The translations under genes and the position numbers were made by a program. Of a stretch of 64,000 nt of DNA, positions 1 through 8,770 are shown piece after piece. Under the pieces are notes generated by a model. That model searched no databases, was not told where the DNA came from, and saw only the letters and a list, made by a program, of their open reading frames with translations. Each line of letters opens with the position of its first letter. The stretch's first letter is position 1. The stretch spans positions 1 to 64,000 of the forward strand of contig JBLNBN010000036.1 in the NCBI GenBank assembly GCA_050260015.1. The letters run 5' to 3'. This DNA comes from JBLNBN01 sp050260015 (lineage in GTDB: Bacteria > Bacteroidota > Ignavibacteria > Kapaibacteriales > UBA2268).

Positions 1-1
1 T

Positions 2-556
2 TTTAAACCAATACTAATCGATAATAAATGCTATGTGCAGTATTACAATATTGGCGGCGGCGGCATGGAGTTCAAGTTCTTGTACAGCGATATTAACTCA
101 GCCGAGCCGGAATGGAAGGAATTAAGCATTAATCGCTTTGGACCGGTCTTTAAGCCGGCCATGAGCGGCGATTCGTTGTTGGTTTTTAACGCGTATGATT
201 CGCTAATGAAGAGCGATCAGTACTTTCTCGCCAAGCCCAAAGGGAACACGTCCATAGCAGACCGCCCGCAGAGAGATAAGCTAAAAGAAATCTCGCTCTC
301 CGGGCCGCAGGCAAACTCCCCGGCCGGCGAGTACGAATTCAACGTAACGATGGACGAAAAAGCCATTGCGGAAAAGATGACTCTCGCCGCATACGACGTG
401 CGCGGCTCGCGCGTGGGCTCAGACTTCCTCCTTACGCCCGGCGGCGAGGGCCAAGGCCGCCTGCTCTGGAAGCCCGGCAAGCTCCCTCCCGGCGCGTACG
501 TATTAATTCTTAAATGCGGCTCGTCGATAGGTTCCACGACGGTAGTGGTGGAGTAA
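2..556 (+). CDS. C-terminal part of a secreted protein with a T9SS-like sorting domain (5' truncated by window edge)
   Basis: The reading frame is open to the left edge of the window, so only the C-terminal part is present; the first internal start-like codon (GTG at 35) is not a convincing gene start. The last 85 or so residues resemble a type IX secretion C-terminal sorting domain: an AYDVRGSRV segment like the usual 'YDxxGrxV' strand, then LPPGAYVLIL like 'LPxGxYxxxl', then a short hydrophobic end (TTVVVE). By family knowledge such a domain sends a protein through the outer membrane by T9SS. The match is degenerate and the function of the rest of the protein cannot be judged. Confidence 0.6.
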   Translation, partial: FKPILIDNKCYVQYYNIGGGGMEFKFLYSDINSAEPEWKELSINRFGPVFKPAMSGDSLLVFNAYDSLMKSDQYFLAKPKGNTSIADRPQRDKLKEISLSGPQANSPAGEYEFNVTMDEKAIAEKMTLAAYDVRGSRVGSDFLLTPGGEGQGRLLWKPGKLPPGAYVLILKCGSSIGSTTVVVE

Positions 557-564
557 ATTAGTAG

Positions 565-586
565 GGGCGGACCCATGTGTCCGCCC
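565..586. terminator. GC-rich hairpin after the left-edge gene
   Basis: GGGCGGAC and GTCCGCCC form an 8-bp stem around a CATGT-type loop a few bases after the stop codon. The following tract is only weakly T-rich, so it may be a terminator or a copy of a dispersed GC-rich intergenic palindrome; a similar hairpin sits at 41029-41054. Confidence 0.45.
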
Positions 587-668
587 GCTTCATTTAGCAT
601 TCAACATTACTCCCAAATAAATTTATCTCCCGTTCATTCGTTTTCATTTCTTTTGAATTTTGCGACAG

Positions 669-1634
669 ATGCTGAAAATGAAGAATGCGAATGGGGCGCA
701 AGCCGGCGAAATAGTAGTGGAGGCCCGGGACGTTTATAAATCCTTTAAATCGGTGGAGGCCGTTCGCGGCGTTAACCTGACAATTAAGCGCGGGGAATTC
801 GTCGCGCTGCTCGGGCCCAACGGCGCAGGCAAGACGACCCTCGTGGAAATGATCGAGGGCATACAAAAGCCCGACCGCGGCGAAATACGTATTATGGGTA
901 AGAAATGGAAGGGCGCCGAGGACGAGCTACATAAGATGATCGGGCTTTCGCTGCAGGAAACACGCTTCGTCGATAAGCTGACGGTCGAGGAGATACTAAG
1001 CCTCTTCGCTGTCTTCTACGATCTTGATAAAAGCCGCGTCGAGGAAGTTATCGGTTTGATCAATCTTGAAGAAAAGCGTAAGGATTATACCGTAAATCTC
1101 TCCGGTGGGCAGCGTCAAAAGCTCGCGCTCGGCATCGCTTTGCTCAATAATCCCGCGATATTACTTCTCGACGAACCTACTACGGGGCTTGATCCGAACG
1201 CCCGCAGGGAGATATGGTCCATTTTACTCGATCTAAAAGAGCGTTCAAAGACTTCGTTGGTACTTACCACGCATTACATGGACGAAGCCGAGAGACTCTG
1301 CGACTATATAGTAATAATCGACCATGGAAAAATACTTAAGGAAGGTACGCTGAGCGATCTAATACTGGATTGGGGAGAGAATATTATCGAATTTTCGCTT
1401 AACGGCGACGCCCCTTCAAACGAAAAAGCCGCGTTGATAGAAAAGAGCTTCGACGTCGAATGGCGCGAAAGTGGTAGGCGGGGGATATTCGTGGTTAAGG
1501 ACCTTCAAACGGACCTCCCGAATTTCCTGAAATTCTTAAATGACAATAAGCTTTCGCTCAGTAGCTTCGAGAGCAGGCGGCGCACGCTCGACGACCTTTT
1601 CACGTCGATGACGGGGAGGCGGCTCAGTGAGTAG
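669..1634 (+). CDS. ABC transporter ATP-binding protein (ABC-2 exporter type)
   Basis: ATPase subunit that powers an ABC-2 type exporter. Walker A GPNGAGKT lies near residues 49-56, the signature LSGGQRQ near 144-150, Walker B ILLLDEP just after, and the switch histidine in LTTHYMDEAE. This is the CcmA/DrrA/NatA-like group, with the usual C-terminal extension of about 90 residues after the nucleotide-binding domain. The start is uncertain: a TTG at 660, ATG at 669 and ATG at 678 are all in frame and none has a clear Shine-Dalgarno sequence. It overlaps the permease gene by 8 bases, so the two are translationally coupled and form one transporter. The substrate is not evident. Confidence 0.88.
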   Translation: MLKMKNANGAQAGEIVVEARDVYKSFKSVEAVRGVNLTIKRGEFVALLGPNGAGKTTLVEMIEGIQKPDRGEIRIMGKKWKGAEDELHKMIGLSLQETRFVDKLTVEEILSLFAVFYDLDKSRVEEVIGLINLEEKRKDYTVNLSGGQRQKLALGIALLNNPAILLLDEPTTGLDPNARREIWSILLDLKERSKTSLVLTTHYMDEAERLCDYIVIIDHGKILKEGTLSDLILDWGENIIEFSLNGDAPSNEKAALIEKSFDVEWRESGRRGIFVVKDLQTDLPNFLKFLNDNKLSLSSFESRRRTLDDLFTSMTGRRLSE

Positions 1635-2751
1635 GATAATCAAATGGAAACAGCTTACGGCGCTGCTCTACGCGCATACTTTGGAAATACTTCGCCTGCC
1701 GGAAGTGCTCTTCTGGGGTATCGTTTTCCCAATTCTTTTAACGCTCGGCCTGGGGCTCGCGTTTACTTCGAAGGGTGAAGCGGTTCGGCATATAGCCGTC
1801 GTTTCCGACGGCGCCCGCGCTGACTCCTCGTTCAGTAATTTCTTAACCGACAGGACTAAAAAGATAGGGACCGGCGCGGGGGCAACCGATTACGTCTATT
1901 CAGTAAGGAGCGAAAAGCTCGGCGACGCGTCCTATATATTCAGTAAGACGAGCTGGGATTCAGCCGTCGTTTCGCTTAAACGGGGAGAGATCAGCTTAAT
2001 AATAGAGGACAAGGGCGACGGGTTGAAGTACAGGTTCGACCCGATGAATTCAGAGGCGCAGCTAACTTATTTAAACTTGAGCAAGGCGTTGAATCGCGCG
2101 CCCGTAGAAACGGGAGCCGACAGGGAGAACATCGAGCCCATGACCCTTGCGGGCACCCGCTACGTGGATTTCCTCGTGCCGGGGCTAATGGCTATGGGCG
2201 TTATGATGTCCTCCGTATGGGGGCTAACGTACGGCATTATAGACAAGCGATCAAAAAAGCTTTTGCGGCGGATGGTGGCTACCCCGATGAAGAAATCGCA
2301 TTACCTGATGTCATTGATGGCCGTGCGCTCGACTATGAACTTAATCGAGGCGACGCTGCTCTTCGTATTTGCATATTTCTTCTTTGGAGTGTCGATCCAG
2401 GGCAGCCTGCTCGCGTTGGCGCTTCTCTTCATTACGAGCAATATGGCCTTCCAGGGCATATCGGTCTTTATGGCTTCGCGAACCTCCAGCACGGAAGTGG
2501 CCAACGGATTTATCAACGCCGTAACTACGCCCATGATGATACTCTCCGGAATATTCTTCAGCTACCAGAACTTCCCGGATTGGGCCGTAGCCTTTATTAA
2601 GCTCCTGCCCTTAACGATCCTTGCGGACGCCGTTCGGGCGGTATTTATCGAGGGCGCGGGGTTAGCCAGGACTGCATTCCCTATAGGCGTTCTTTTTGTA
2701 ATCGGGGTCTTTTTCTTCTCTATCGGGCTTAAGATGTTCAAGTGGCGGTAG
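1627..2751 (+). CDS. ABC-2 type transporter permease
   Basis: Membrane subunit partnering the ATPase encoded just upstream. It starts with GTG inside the end of that gene. The topology is typical of ABC2_membrane_3 permeases: one N-terminal membrane helix (about residues 25-48), a soluble extracytoplasmic segment of roughly 130 residues, then five hydrophobic helices between about 185 and 370. The segment MVATPMKKSHYLMSLMAVRS and the GIFFSYQNFP region are like those of DrrB/YhgE-type exporters. The pair could export a drug, lipid or polysaccharide; nothing nearby fixes the substrate. Confidence 0.85.
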   Translation: MSRIIKWKQLTALLYAHTLEILRLPEVLFWGIVFPILLTLGLGLAFTSKGEAVRHIAVVSDGARADSSFSNFLTDRTKKIGTGAGATDYVYSVRSEKLGDASYIFSKTSWDSAVVSLKRGEISLIIEDKGDGLKYRFDPMNSEAQLTYLNLSKALNRAPVETGADRENIEPMTLAGTRYVDFLVPGLMAMGVMMSSVWGLTYGIIDKRSKKLLRRMVATPMKKSHYLMSLMAVRSTMNLIEATLLFVFAYFFFGVSIQGSLLALALLFITSNMAFQGISVFMASRTSSTEVANGFINAVTTPMMILSGIFFSYQNFPDWAVAFIKLLPLTILADAVRAVFIEGAGLARTAFPIGVLFVIGVFFFSIGLKMFKWR

Positions 2752-2993
2752 GATAATTGTTAATTGTTAATGGTTAATGATTAGTTTTGGAGGGAAAAAG
2801 CGGTAAGGGATGCAAGGATTAGTCATTTCCGCGGCTGGCGGAAATCCATGCCTGGAATATATATTCCTTGTTTTGAGCGCGGAATGACGGGCCGCGCACT
2901 GAGTACTTCGAAGGGCAAACTATTATTGCATCGTCCATCTTTGTATATTGAGTATATGGCGGAATTCGGTTCGAGATTATTATGATGTTTTAG

Positions 2994-3740
2994 CTATTCT
3001 TCAATACAGTCATCATAACTATGATCCTCGACTCTATCAAAAAGAAGTATATTTAATTCTAAACCAGTACGTAGTCCGTTCCAACTCATTTTAGCGCTGC
3101 TTCCTAACCCTACATTATAAGATAAATTTGCCGCTAAGCTTAAATATATGCTTGTCCACCAGTAAACTCTAGCTCCCGGCTCAAGATAAATACAATCGTA
3201 GACTACTGATTCTTGTCGCTTACGTTCTATCTGCGTATCGGGCGAATATGTTTCTTTGAATAAACGATAGCTGTGTTGATATCCAATACCACCTAATAGA
3301 TATAGAAAAGGATTGTTTTTCCACTTAATTGGAGTAAATTCCACAAAGGTTCCATACTGTTCACAACTAATGAATTGGCTTGCTTTATAGTACTCAACCC
3401 CATTTTTAGTTATTTTAGTCCCCTCGATACTCGTGGTTGAATAAGTATAGTTGCCTTTTAGTCCAAGCCCAGTAAAGTTATACCAATTTAGTCTGCAAAT
3501 ACCTTCTAATTGATAGTAAGGTTTAGAACTATAAGATTCTTTTGTATGTATGTTGAGATTATCATCTTGAATGTTTAAGCTTTTCAGGAAGTGATTTTCC
3601 GCAATTTGAGTAGAGTAAAATGGATATCCCACGTGCAGGTTAATGTCTCCTCCAATAGGTCGTAAGTAATAAAGTTGCATAGAATAAGCATCAATACTAA
3701 AAAGTCTAATTAGGGCAAGCGCTATGATAAACTTCTTCAT
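2994..3740 (-). CDS. Secreted protein of unknown function, probably outer-membrane beta-barrel
   Basis: I do not recognise a named family. The protein of about 248 residues begins with a clear signal peptide (MKKFIIALALIRLFSIDAYS) and then has many short alternating segments rich in Tyr, aromatic and Gly residues (for example YLLGGIGYQHSYR, YLEPGARVYWW, LSLAANLSYNVGLG), as in small outer-membrane beta-barrels. I chose the ATG at 3738-3740 because AAGGAG precedes it at a good distance on the minus strand; six more residues upstream are open. The base composition is clearly more AT-rich than the ABC genes to its left, which suggests recent transfer. It is transcribed away from the tautomerase gene. 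Confidence 0.6.
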   Translation of the reverse strand: MKKFIIALALIRLFSIDAYSMQLYYLRPIGGDINLHVGYPFYSTQIAENHFLKSLNIQDDNLNIHTKESYSSKPYYQLEGICRLNWYNFTGLGLKGNYTYSTTSIEGTKITKNGVEYYKASQFISCEQYGTFVEFTPIKWKNNPFLYLLGGIGYQHSYRLFKETYSPDTQIERKRQESVVYDCIYLEPGARVYWWTSIYLSLAANLSYNVGLGSSAKMSWNGLRTGLELNILLFDRVEDHSYDDCIEE

Positions 3741-4133
3741 GACGACGGCTCCTTGCAAATTTATTCATTGAACAGTAAACTAAAGCTCCTGGTAAAATCA
3801 TGCATCAATTAGGATTGGATAACCTTCTGCGCTAAAATACCGAAAAAGTATTCGAAAAGCAAGATAATCCTTTTTCTATGTAAGAAAAAAATGAAATTTT
3901 GTATATATTTGTTGAGTCGTGCATTGCAATATTACAAAGATCTGGATTGCGGATCGCTTGGGTGTAGACGTTAAAACCCAACTGCGCAGGAAGACAATTT
4001 GATTCTTAAAAAATGATTCAATTTATTTGAATGTGGAGGTTAGGATTAGTACGCGTACAAATTTAAACGAAGAGTAGCCAGCGCAAATTAAATTTGGATA
4101 TTTGTTCTATGTATAAAAGACATTGGTGAGAAT
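3741..4133. other. Intergenic region between divergent genes
   Basis: About 390 bases, AT-rich, with no convincing open frame, RNA gene or long repeat. A TATATTTG box on the plus strand at 3904-3911 resembles the Bacteroidota -7 element but lacks a good -33 partner; if used, it would leave a leader of about 220 bases before the tautomerase gene. Confidence 0.4.
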
Positions 4134-4517
4134 ATGCCGTCAACTAAAATTGAATTGAAGAGCGGGAGAGACAAGAACTTCCTAATTAAGCTGAAGAACG
4201 CCGTAATGGACTGCGTAGTCGAAACGCTCCGGCTGCCGGAGAAAGACAGGAATATCCGCGTAATAGAGCACGATGCGGAACTCTTCGAAACCAAGCCGCC
4301 GTACGAAGTTATTATCGAGATCTCTATGTTTTCAGGCAGGACGAAGGAGACGAAGAGAAATCTATTCAGCGCGATAGGTCAAAGGCTCGAATGCGACGGG
4401 CTTTTCGATAGAAAGCAAATACTGATCATAATCAACGAGCAGCCGCGGGAGAATTGGGGCGTTCGCGGCTGCCGACCCGCGGACGAAGTCGACCTGGGGT
4501 TTGTGGTGGAGGTATAA
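4134..4517 (+). CDS. Tautomerase-family protein (4-oxalocrotonate tautomerase-like, YrdN type)
   Basis: A 127-residue protein that begins Met-Pro, so that cleavage of Met would expose Pro1, the catalytic base of the tautomerase superfamily. The layout matches the double-length YrdN-like group: an N-terminal beta strand (STKIELKSGRD), a helix with VMDCVVETLRLPEKDR, and a second half with EVIIEISMFSGRTKETKRNLF and the closing INEQPRENWGVRG, where the Trp-Gly segment is a family hallmark. The substrate is unknown. The moderate GC content contrasts with the AT-rich genes on both sides. It converges with the cyclase-like gene, with stop codons only about 35 bases apart. Confidence 0.8.
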   Translation: MPSTKIELKSGRDKNFLIKLKNAVMDCVVETLRLPEKDRNIRVIEHDAELFETKPPYEVIIEISMFSGRTKETKRNLFSAIGQRLECDGLFDRKQILIIINEQPRENWGVRGCRPADEVDLGFVVEV

Positions 4518-4550
4518 ATAGGAATCCAGAATTTTAATCTTTTGGACCCA

Positions 4551-6461
4551 CTAAGTACCGTAATCATTTTCTAGATTAAAATACTTAAAATTATGGATTT
4601 CATTTAAATACTCCCAACTGTATAAATCAATAGTCCATTGATACTTTAAAAGTATTTTTTCTAATACTTCTCTTTTGTTTAAATCATCTGTTTTAACCTG
4701 CAATAATTCTATAGAAAATTTTTGGATATTATCTTGTAAGGTATCTAAAACACGTTTATTTGTATCCACGCTTTTATCAAAAAAGTTTTTGAAAGGTGAC
4801 TCAAGAGGTTGTGAAAAATCGTTAAATATTGAACTTGAAAAAACCTTAGTTAGTGGGCCAATAAGATAATTTTGATCTGATCTATCGGAAAAGTAAAGTT
4901 CATATATGTCTTTGATTTGTAATACAAAGTCTTTTATATTTATCTCATGGCTTTTTTCGAGTCCAAATGGATTTATAAAATAATTAGGATCTAATGAATC
5001 ATCTTTTACAAACGATATCTTAAGGCCCAAAATTTCCATTAAAATCGGAGTGGTTTCCAATTTTATTTTTATATCGCGAATTATATCGTTATCTATTATT
5101 ATGCGCGGGACTCCTACTTTAGATGCAAATTTTTCTAAATTATAAGCTCGAACTAATCCACCCGAAAAAAGCATATTTTTATCAGCATAAAATGAACCAT
5201 AAGATAATCCTCCCCTAATTAGAAATCCATTTACTAACATTTTGTATTGAAAGAGCCTTAATATGTAAGTTAGCAGTGTTAATTGAATTATATAATCTTT
5301 ATCATTGTTGAAAAAGGGTAAGGCAAAAGTAAAACAATCTGAAAACATTCTATATTGAAGCAAACCTTTGACATCTGTTAATGCATCACTCTGAAACCCC
5401 CAAGTTTTTAATGATTCGGGAGTGAATATACGTTCAAAATTCTGGATAGATGTTTCAATTGATTCTTCTAAAGCATTACTAAGTGTCTTTAATATATTAG
5501 ACATGGGATCGTTATCGTAATCATTAATATAATTAGTAAATCCAAGAATATCAACAAATGCAACAAAACAATTTTGTGTATCCAGTAAATCATCTTTGAA
5601 TAAGTATTTTGGGTTCTTTAAGATATTAACGTAAATACCCTTATTGATTTCATCTGGCACCTGAGTAAATTCAATAAAACATATATTTAGAATTTTATTT
5701 ATTGAATTTATAAACTCAATTTTATCGAAATTACTGTAGCTATTGTTTAAGTTTATATGTAAGTATAGATTTTCTAAAAACTTAATAATATTTAAAACCG
5801 GTTCTTTGAAATTACCATAAAGACTAAATTTAGTACCATAATAGTAATCTTTAAGACATAAATAAATAAAGCTAATTAATTGTCTAACAATATTATCTCT
5901 AAAGTTGGATATATTAGCATCTTCTTGATATTTATTATGTATAATTTTTATTTTTCGTTGAAATTCTTCTAAAGTAATTCTATTTTCTTTGTCTTGTACA
6001 TTTTTAAAACCTTTAGATTCCATACATTTCCATTTAAAGAATGTACAGATACTTTCCATAATAAGATAATTGTATAGATCTTCCAAATGACTAATATTAA
6101 AATACTTTGAATCAACAAGAGATGGAGGTAAAAAATATGATCTTCTTATAGTTAGGATTTGAAATACTAGAATTTGCTTGTCTAATAGGGAGATCAAGTT
6201 CAGCAGAATTTTATGCTTATTATTTCCGAGATTTGATATTGTTTTAGCATAGGCGCTATACTCTTTCTCTTTAGTATATTCTTCTTCCAGATTCCATTCT
6301 TTGTTTATTTCATTGATTTCAGAATCAAAATCACTTGTAAGGATTATTTCGATATCTTCTTTATCAGTGATATTACTTAAATTAAATTCATGTATAATTG
6401 ACTCATAACATGCAATATAAATTTCTGTGTTTCCGCTAACTTTTATATTATACTTAATCAT
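4551..6461 (-). CDS. Large protein with a class III nucleotide-cyclase-like domain
   Basis: A 636-residue protein. Residues 1-290 are an alpha-helical, Lys/Ile/Asn-rich region I cannot assign. From about residue 298 there is a class III cyclase-like core: AFVDILGFTNYI (301-312), where D304 matches the first metal-binding Asp of the FxDIxGFT motif; MFSDCFTFALPF (372-383), where D375 matches the second metal-binding Asp of the GDxFxxxF motif; and FLIRGGLSYGSFY followed by FSGGLVRAYNLE, matching the RxGxxxG strand and the later 'G..VN.A.RLE' helix. Both metal ligands are therefore kept, so activity is plausible, but the product nucleotide cannot be told. The gene is far more AT-rich than its surroundings, has its own promoter-like sequence, and looks horizontally acquired. 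A role in nucleotide second-messenger signalling, perhaps defence, is inference only. Confidence 0.6.
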   Translation of the reverse strand: MIKYNIKVSGNTEIYIACYESIIHEFNLSNITDKEDIEIILTSDFDSEINEINKEWNLEEEYTKEKEYSAYAKTISNLGNNKHKILLNLISLLDKQILVFQILTIRRSYFLPPSLVDSKYFNISHLEDLYNYLIMESICTFFKWKCMESKGFKNVQDKENRITLEEFQRKIKIIHNKYQEDANISNFRDNIVRQLISFIYLCLKDYYYGTKFSLYGNFKEPVLNIIKFLENLYLHINLNNSYSNFDKIEFINSINKILNICFIEFTQVPDEINKGIYVNILKNPKYLFKDDLLDTQNCFVAFVDILGFTNYINDYDNDPMSNILKTLSNALEESIETSIQNFERIFTPESLKTWGFQSDALTDVKGLLQYRMFSDCFTFALPFFNNDKDYIIQLTLLTYILRLFQYKMLVNGFLIRGGLSYGSFYADKNMLFSGGLVRAYNLEKFASKVGVPRIIIDNDIIRDIKIKLETTPILMEILGLKISFVKDDSLDPNYFINPFGLEKSHEINIKDFVLQIKDIYELYFSDRSDQNYLIGPLTKVFSSSIFNDFSQPLESPFKNFFDKSVDTNKRVLDTLQDNIQKFSIELLQVKTDDLNKREVLEKILLKYQWTIDLYSWEYLNEIHNFKYFNLENDYGT

Positions 6462-6515
6462 ATTGTATTATTCCCTGTTTTTTATAAATCAAACTAAATG
6501 CTTTGCTAACAGTTG

Positions 6516-6547
6516 CAAAAATATAGAACTAAGTAAAAGTTGTTAAA
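6516..6547 (-). promoter_or_regulatory. Candidate Bacteroidota-type promoter for the cyclase-like gene
   Basis: On the minus strand a TATTTTTG box (6523-6516) fits the -7 element TAnnTTTG and a TTTA (6547-6544) lies 20 bases upstream in place of TTTG. The leader to the ATG at 6461 would be about 50 bases. Confidence 0.4.
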
Positions 6548-6604
6548 TACAGTTAACTTAAGAACAAAATCTGAAAGTTCTATATTTGAAACAAAAAAAT
6601 ATGG

Positions 6605-7051
6605 TTATTTATACTGTGCATTATTTCTACATCCTAACGCCGCAGATATATTCAATTTTAAATCTAACGGGATAGTTAATCTTATAAGAGTTTGCCGAGG
6701 TATATTAAGCCCGTATATCGGGAATATGCTTGTTGCTCCGAGTATTCTGCCGATTAACAAGCCGGTTCCCCAATATGAGCCCCGTATGTCTTCGACCTTA
6801 ACGAAGTACTTATTGGATATTGTTTGGTATTTGTTTGAATCGACATTCAGGAAAGCTACATAGTTGTCGTATACCTCGATTTCCGCCGCGCGGTATTTCG
6901 TTCCGTTTACGAAATGAATAAACCCGTCCTCCGCCTTGCCGGAAGGGGTTTTTATAGCATTACTCTTAAGAATTTCGGAGGTGTCGCCATTGCACAGGAG
7001 CTTTGGAGTAATAAGTATTAATGCTAAAATTACGAAGTAAGCTATTTTCAT
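6605..7051 (-). CDS. Small secreted protein of unknown function
   Basis: A 148-residue protein with a signal peptide (about residues 1-20, hydrophobic KIAYFVILALILITPKLLC). The middle reads like the neighbour at 7239-7799: 'FVNGTKYRAAEIEVYDNYVAF' parallels 'EYQKITARDIAIYNDHVEF', and 'VKVEDIRGSYWGTGLLIGRILGATS' parallels 'ADVSLINVKKGSFAFEGMLLGG', suggesting two diverged members of one family transcribed in opposite directions. A glycine-containing hydrophobic stretch near residues 95-115 may be membrane-active. No catalytic motif is visible. Confidence 0.6.
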   Translation of the reverse strand: MKIAYFVILALILITPKLLCNGDTSEILKSNAIKTPSGKAEDGFIHFVNGTKYRAAEIEVYDNYVAFLNVDSNKYQTISNKYFVKVEDIRGSYWGTGLLIGRILGATSIFPIYGLNIPRQTLIRLTIPLDLKLNISAALGCRNNAQYK

Positions 7052-7238
7052 TCTTTACCCATTATTTTTGTCTAAAATAGCAATTATTAGGGATATGGGC
7101 AAGGAGAAAAGTACGATAGCCAGGATTGAGCCAGGGGTATTCTTTATGGAAGACCGGCAAAAAGATTAATCATCGATTATATTTTATTGTAAATTATCCT
7201 ACGATTGTGTAAATTTACTATAATCATAAGGAGAAATT

Positions 7239-7799
7239 ATGAATAAGCGATTTGTTTTATTATTTTGCTTTTTAGCGCTTACGGGCCTTTTTTCCGCTTC
7301 CGCCCAGGACGTTATCGAGCGGAACCCGCAAAAGGAAAGCCGTTTAATCAAGGAATACTCCAAGGGCAAGATAATGACCTTTGAATACCAGAAAATAACC
7401 GCAAGGGACATCGCAATTTATAATGACCATGTCGAATTTACCGACAGGAAATCCGGTAAAAGGCAAAGTTTCGACCTGGCGGACGTATCGCTGATTAATG
7501 TAAAGAAGGGGAGCTTCGCTTTTGAAGGAATGTTGCTTGGGGGCTTAGGCGGACTGATATTGCCTCTTGGTTTTCACGATCAATACGGCAATTACCCAAA
7601 AGGCGAGGCGTTCCTCATATGCGCGGCTGTAGGCGCGGGCGTCGGGCTTATAGTGGGGGCCCTGATCGACGATACAAAGACGGTTTTTCAGACGGGAACT
7701 CTTTTTATAAGCGATAAATCCAATCCTCAAAATACCTTTCCACCGGCTCTGTCGGCAAGATCCGTCCCGATAATTACTTTTTCAATACCCATAGATTAA
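7239..7799 (+). CDS. Secreted protein with glycine-zipper-like membrane segment
   Basis: A 186-residue protein with an N-terminal signal peptide (MNKRFVLLFCFLALTGLFSASA) and AAGGAG seven bases before the ATG. After a beta-rich region that defines how the product is placed in the wall or periplasm, two Gly-rich hydrophobic stretches (MLLGGLGGLILPLG near 90-103 and AVGAGVGLIVGALI near 130-143) look like a glycine-zipper hairpin. It seems related to the protein encoded at 6605-7051. The lipoprotein gene follows after 12 bases, so the two are probably one operon. No family name can be given. Confidence 0.65.
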   Translation: MNKRFVLLFCFLALTGLFSASAQDVIERNPQKESRLIKEYSKGKIMTFEYQKITARDIAIYNDHVEFTDRKSGKRQSFDLADVSLINVKKGSFAFEGMLLGGLGGLILPLGFHDQYGNYPKGEAFLICAAVGAGVGLIVGALIDDTKTVFQTGTLFISDKSNPQNTFPPALSARSVPIITFSIPID

Positions 7800-7811
7800 G
7801 GAAATCGTACG

Positions 7812-8666
7812 ATGCGCAAGTATTTAATTTTTCTGTTCATGTTGCTGCCAATCTTGACGGCGTGCGACACTTTTGGCATTAAGGTATATGGCGACGCCGA
7901 TAAGGTAAAGAAGTGGCAAAACGTCGCCGTTATCGAGATCCTAATTTCCCCGCCCGACGCCCCGACATTTCCTCTGATCGACGCCGGCATTTATAAAGGT
8001 AACTTTAATGATATCTACGGCGACGTAGCGTCTTTCCACGATAAAAGCTGCGATAGCATGGTTACTTATTTTGGGAAAATGCTGTCCGAATATTCGAAGG
8101 CCAACGTTCAATACGGAAATAGCCTTTTCCAGAAAATAACCAAAGAGGATCTTAAAAATGCCGGGATTCTAACGTTTTCGCCAGCCCTGGATAACGAGGA
8201 TTTTCCCAAATTAAGCCTGCCCGTTTACGCCTATAACTTCTTTGATCTTTCGAAATCATCGCATCCGCAGGAACCGTTCGATATCGATAATATCGACGCA
8301 GTGCAATCCCAGGTCAGGAAAATTTGCGACTATCTTAAGGTCGACGGCGTCGTCGTCGGCACGGTCGCAGTAAACACGATAAACGTTAGTATGTTTGGGG
8401 CGTCCGGCGACAGGGAGCTCTTTGTTGATTATTATTTCTTCGATAAAAACGGGGAGAACGTTTGTTCGGGAAAGATAACTTCGAGCAGTTCCAGCGATTC
8501 TCCCGACGATATCGATCACTATATAAGAGTATTCAACAAGTATTACTCCCACTCCGATATGTTTCTGCGTAAGCTCTACCTGGGCGAGGAGCCGGAGTCG
8601 ACTAAAGACGATAAAAATACAGCCAAAATGAGCAAAAAGAGCCAGGAAAGAAGAAAAAGTAAATAA
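7812..8666 (+). CDS. Lipoprotein of unknown function
   Basis: A 284-residue protein with a clear lipoprotein signal: MRKYLIFLFMLLPILTAC, where the Cys at residue 18 would be lipidated. AAGGAA precedes the ATG. The body is alpha/beta, with segments such as VDGVVVGTVAVNTINVSMFG and LFVDYYFFDKNGENVCSGKITSS that resemble periplasmic assembly or CsgG/DUF799-like folds in which a peptide strand alternates with long helices; I cannot assign a family. The C-terminus is strongly basic and Ser/Lys-rich (STKDDKNTAKMSKKSQERRK), likely disordered. It lies 12 bases after the glycine-zipper protein gene and may act with it at the envelope. Confidence 0.65.
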   Translation: MRKYLIFLFMLLPILTACDTFGIKVYGDADKVKKWQNVAVIEILISPPDAPTFPLIDAGIYKGNFNDIYGDVASFHDKSCDSMVTYFGKMLSEYSKANVQYGNSLFQKITKEDLKNAGILTFSPALDNEDFPKLSLPVYAYNFFDLSKSSHPQEPFDIDNIDAVQSQVRKICDYLKVDGVVVGTVAVNTINVSMFGASGDRELFVDYYFFDKNGENVCSGKITSSSSSDSPDDIDHYIRVFNKYYSHSDMFLRKLYLGEEPESTKDDKNTAKMSKKSQERRKSK

Positions 8667-8770
8667 TAAATTAATGCCTCTTAATCTAAAAATTATTAGG
8701 AATTACTATCGTCAATAGAATAAGACTAATAAGTCTGATTAAACTGTGTAATTATTTTTGGAGTTTTGAA

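Noticed and set aside
4551..6461. Complete Pycsar defence operon
   Set aside because: Only the cyclase-like gene is visible; the neighbours are a tautomerase and a small secreted protein, and no cyclic-nucleotide-binding effector was found.
6540..6863. 107-codon plus-strand frame opposite the small secreted protein
   Set aside because: Antisense to a gene with a clear signal peptide; no start signal and no recognisable family.
8724..8760. Promoter immediately before the DUF6448 gene (TATTTTTG at 8753)
   Set aside because: The box ends only ten bases before the start codon and has no TTTG at the right distance; the AGACT/AGTCT hairpin nearby was not enough to call a site.
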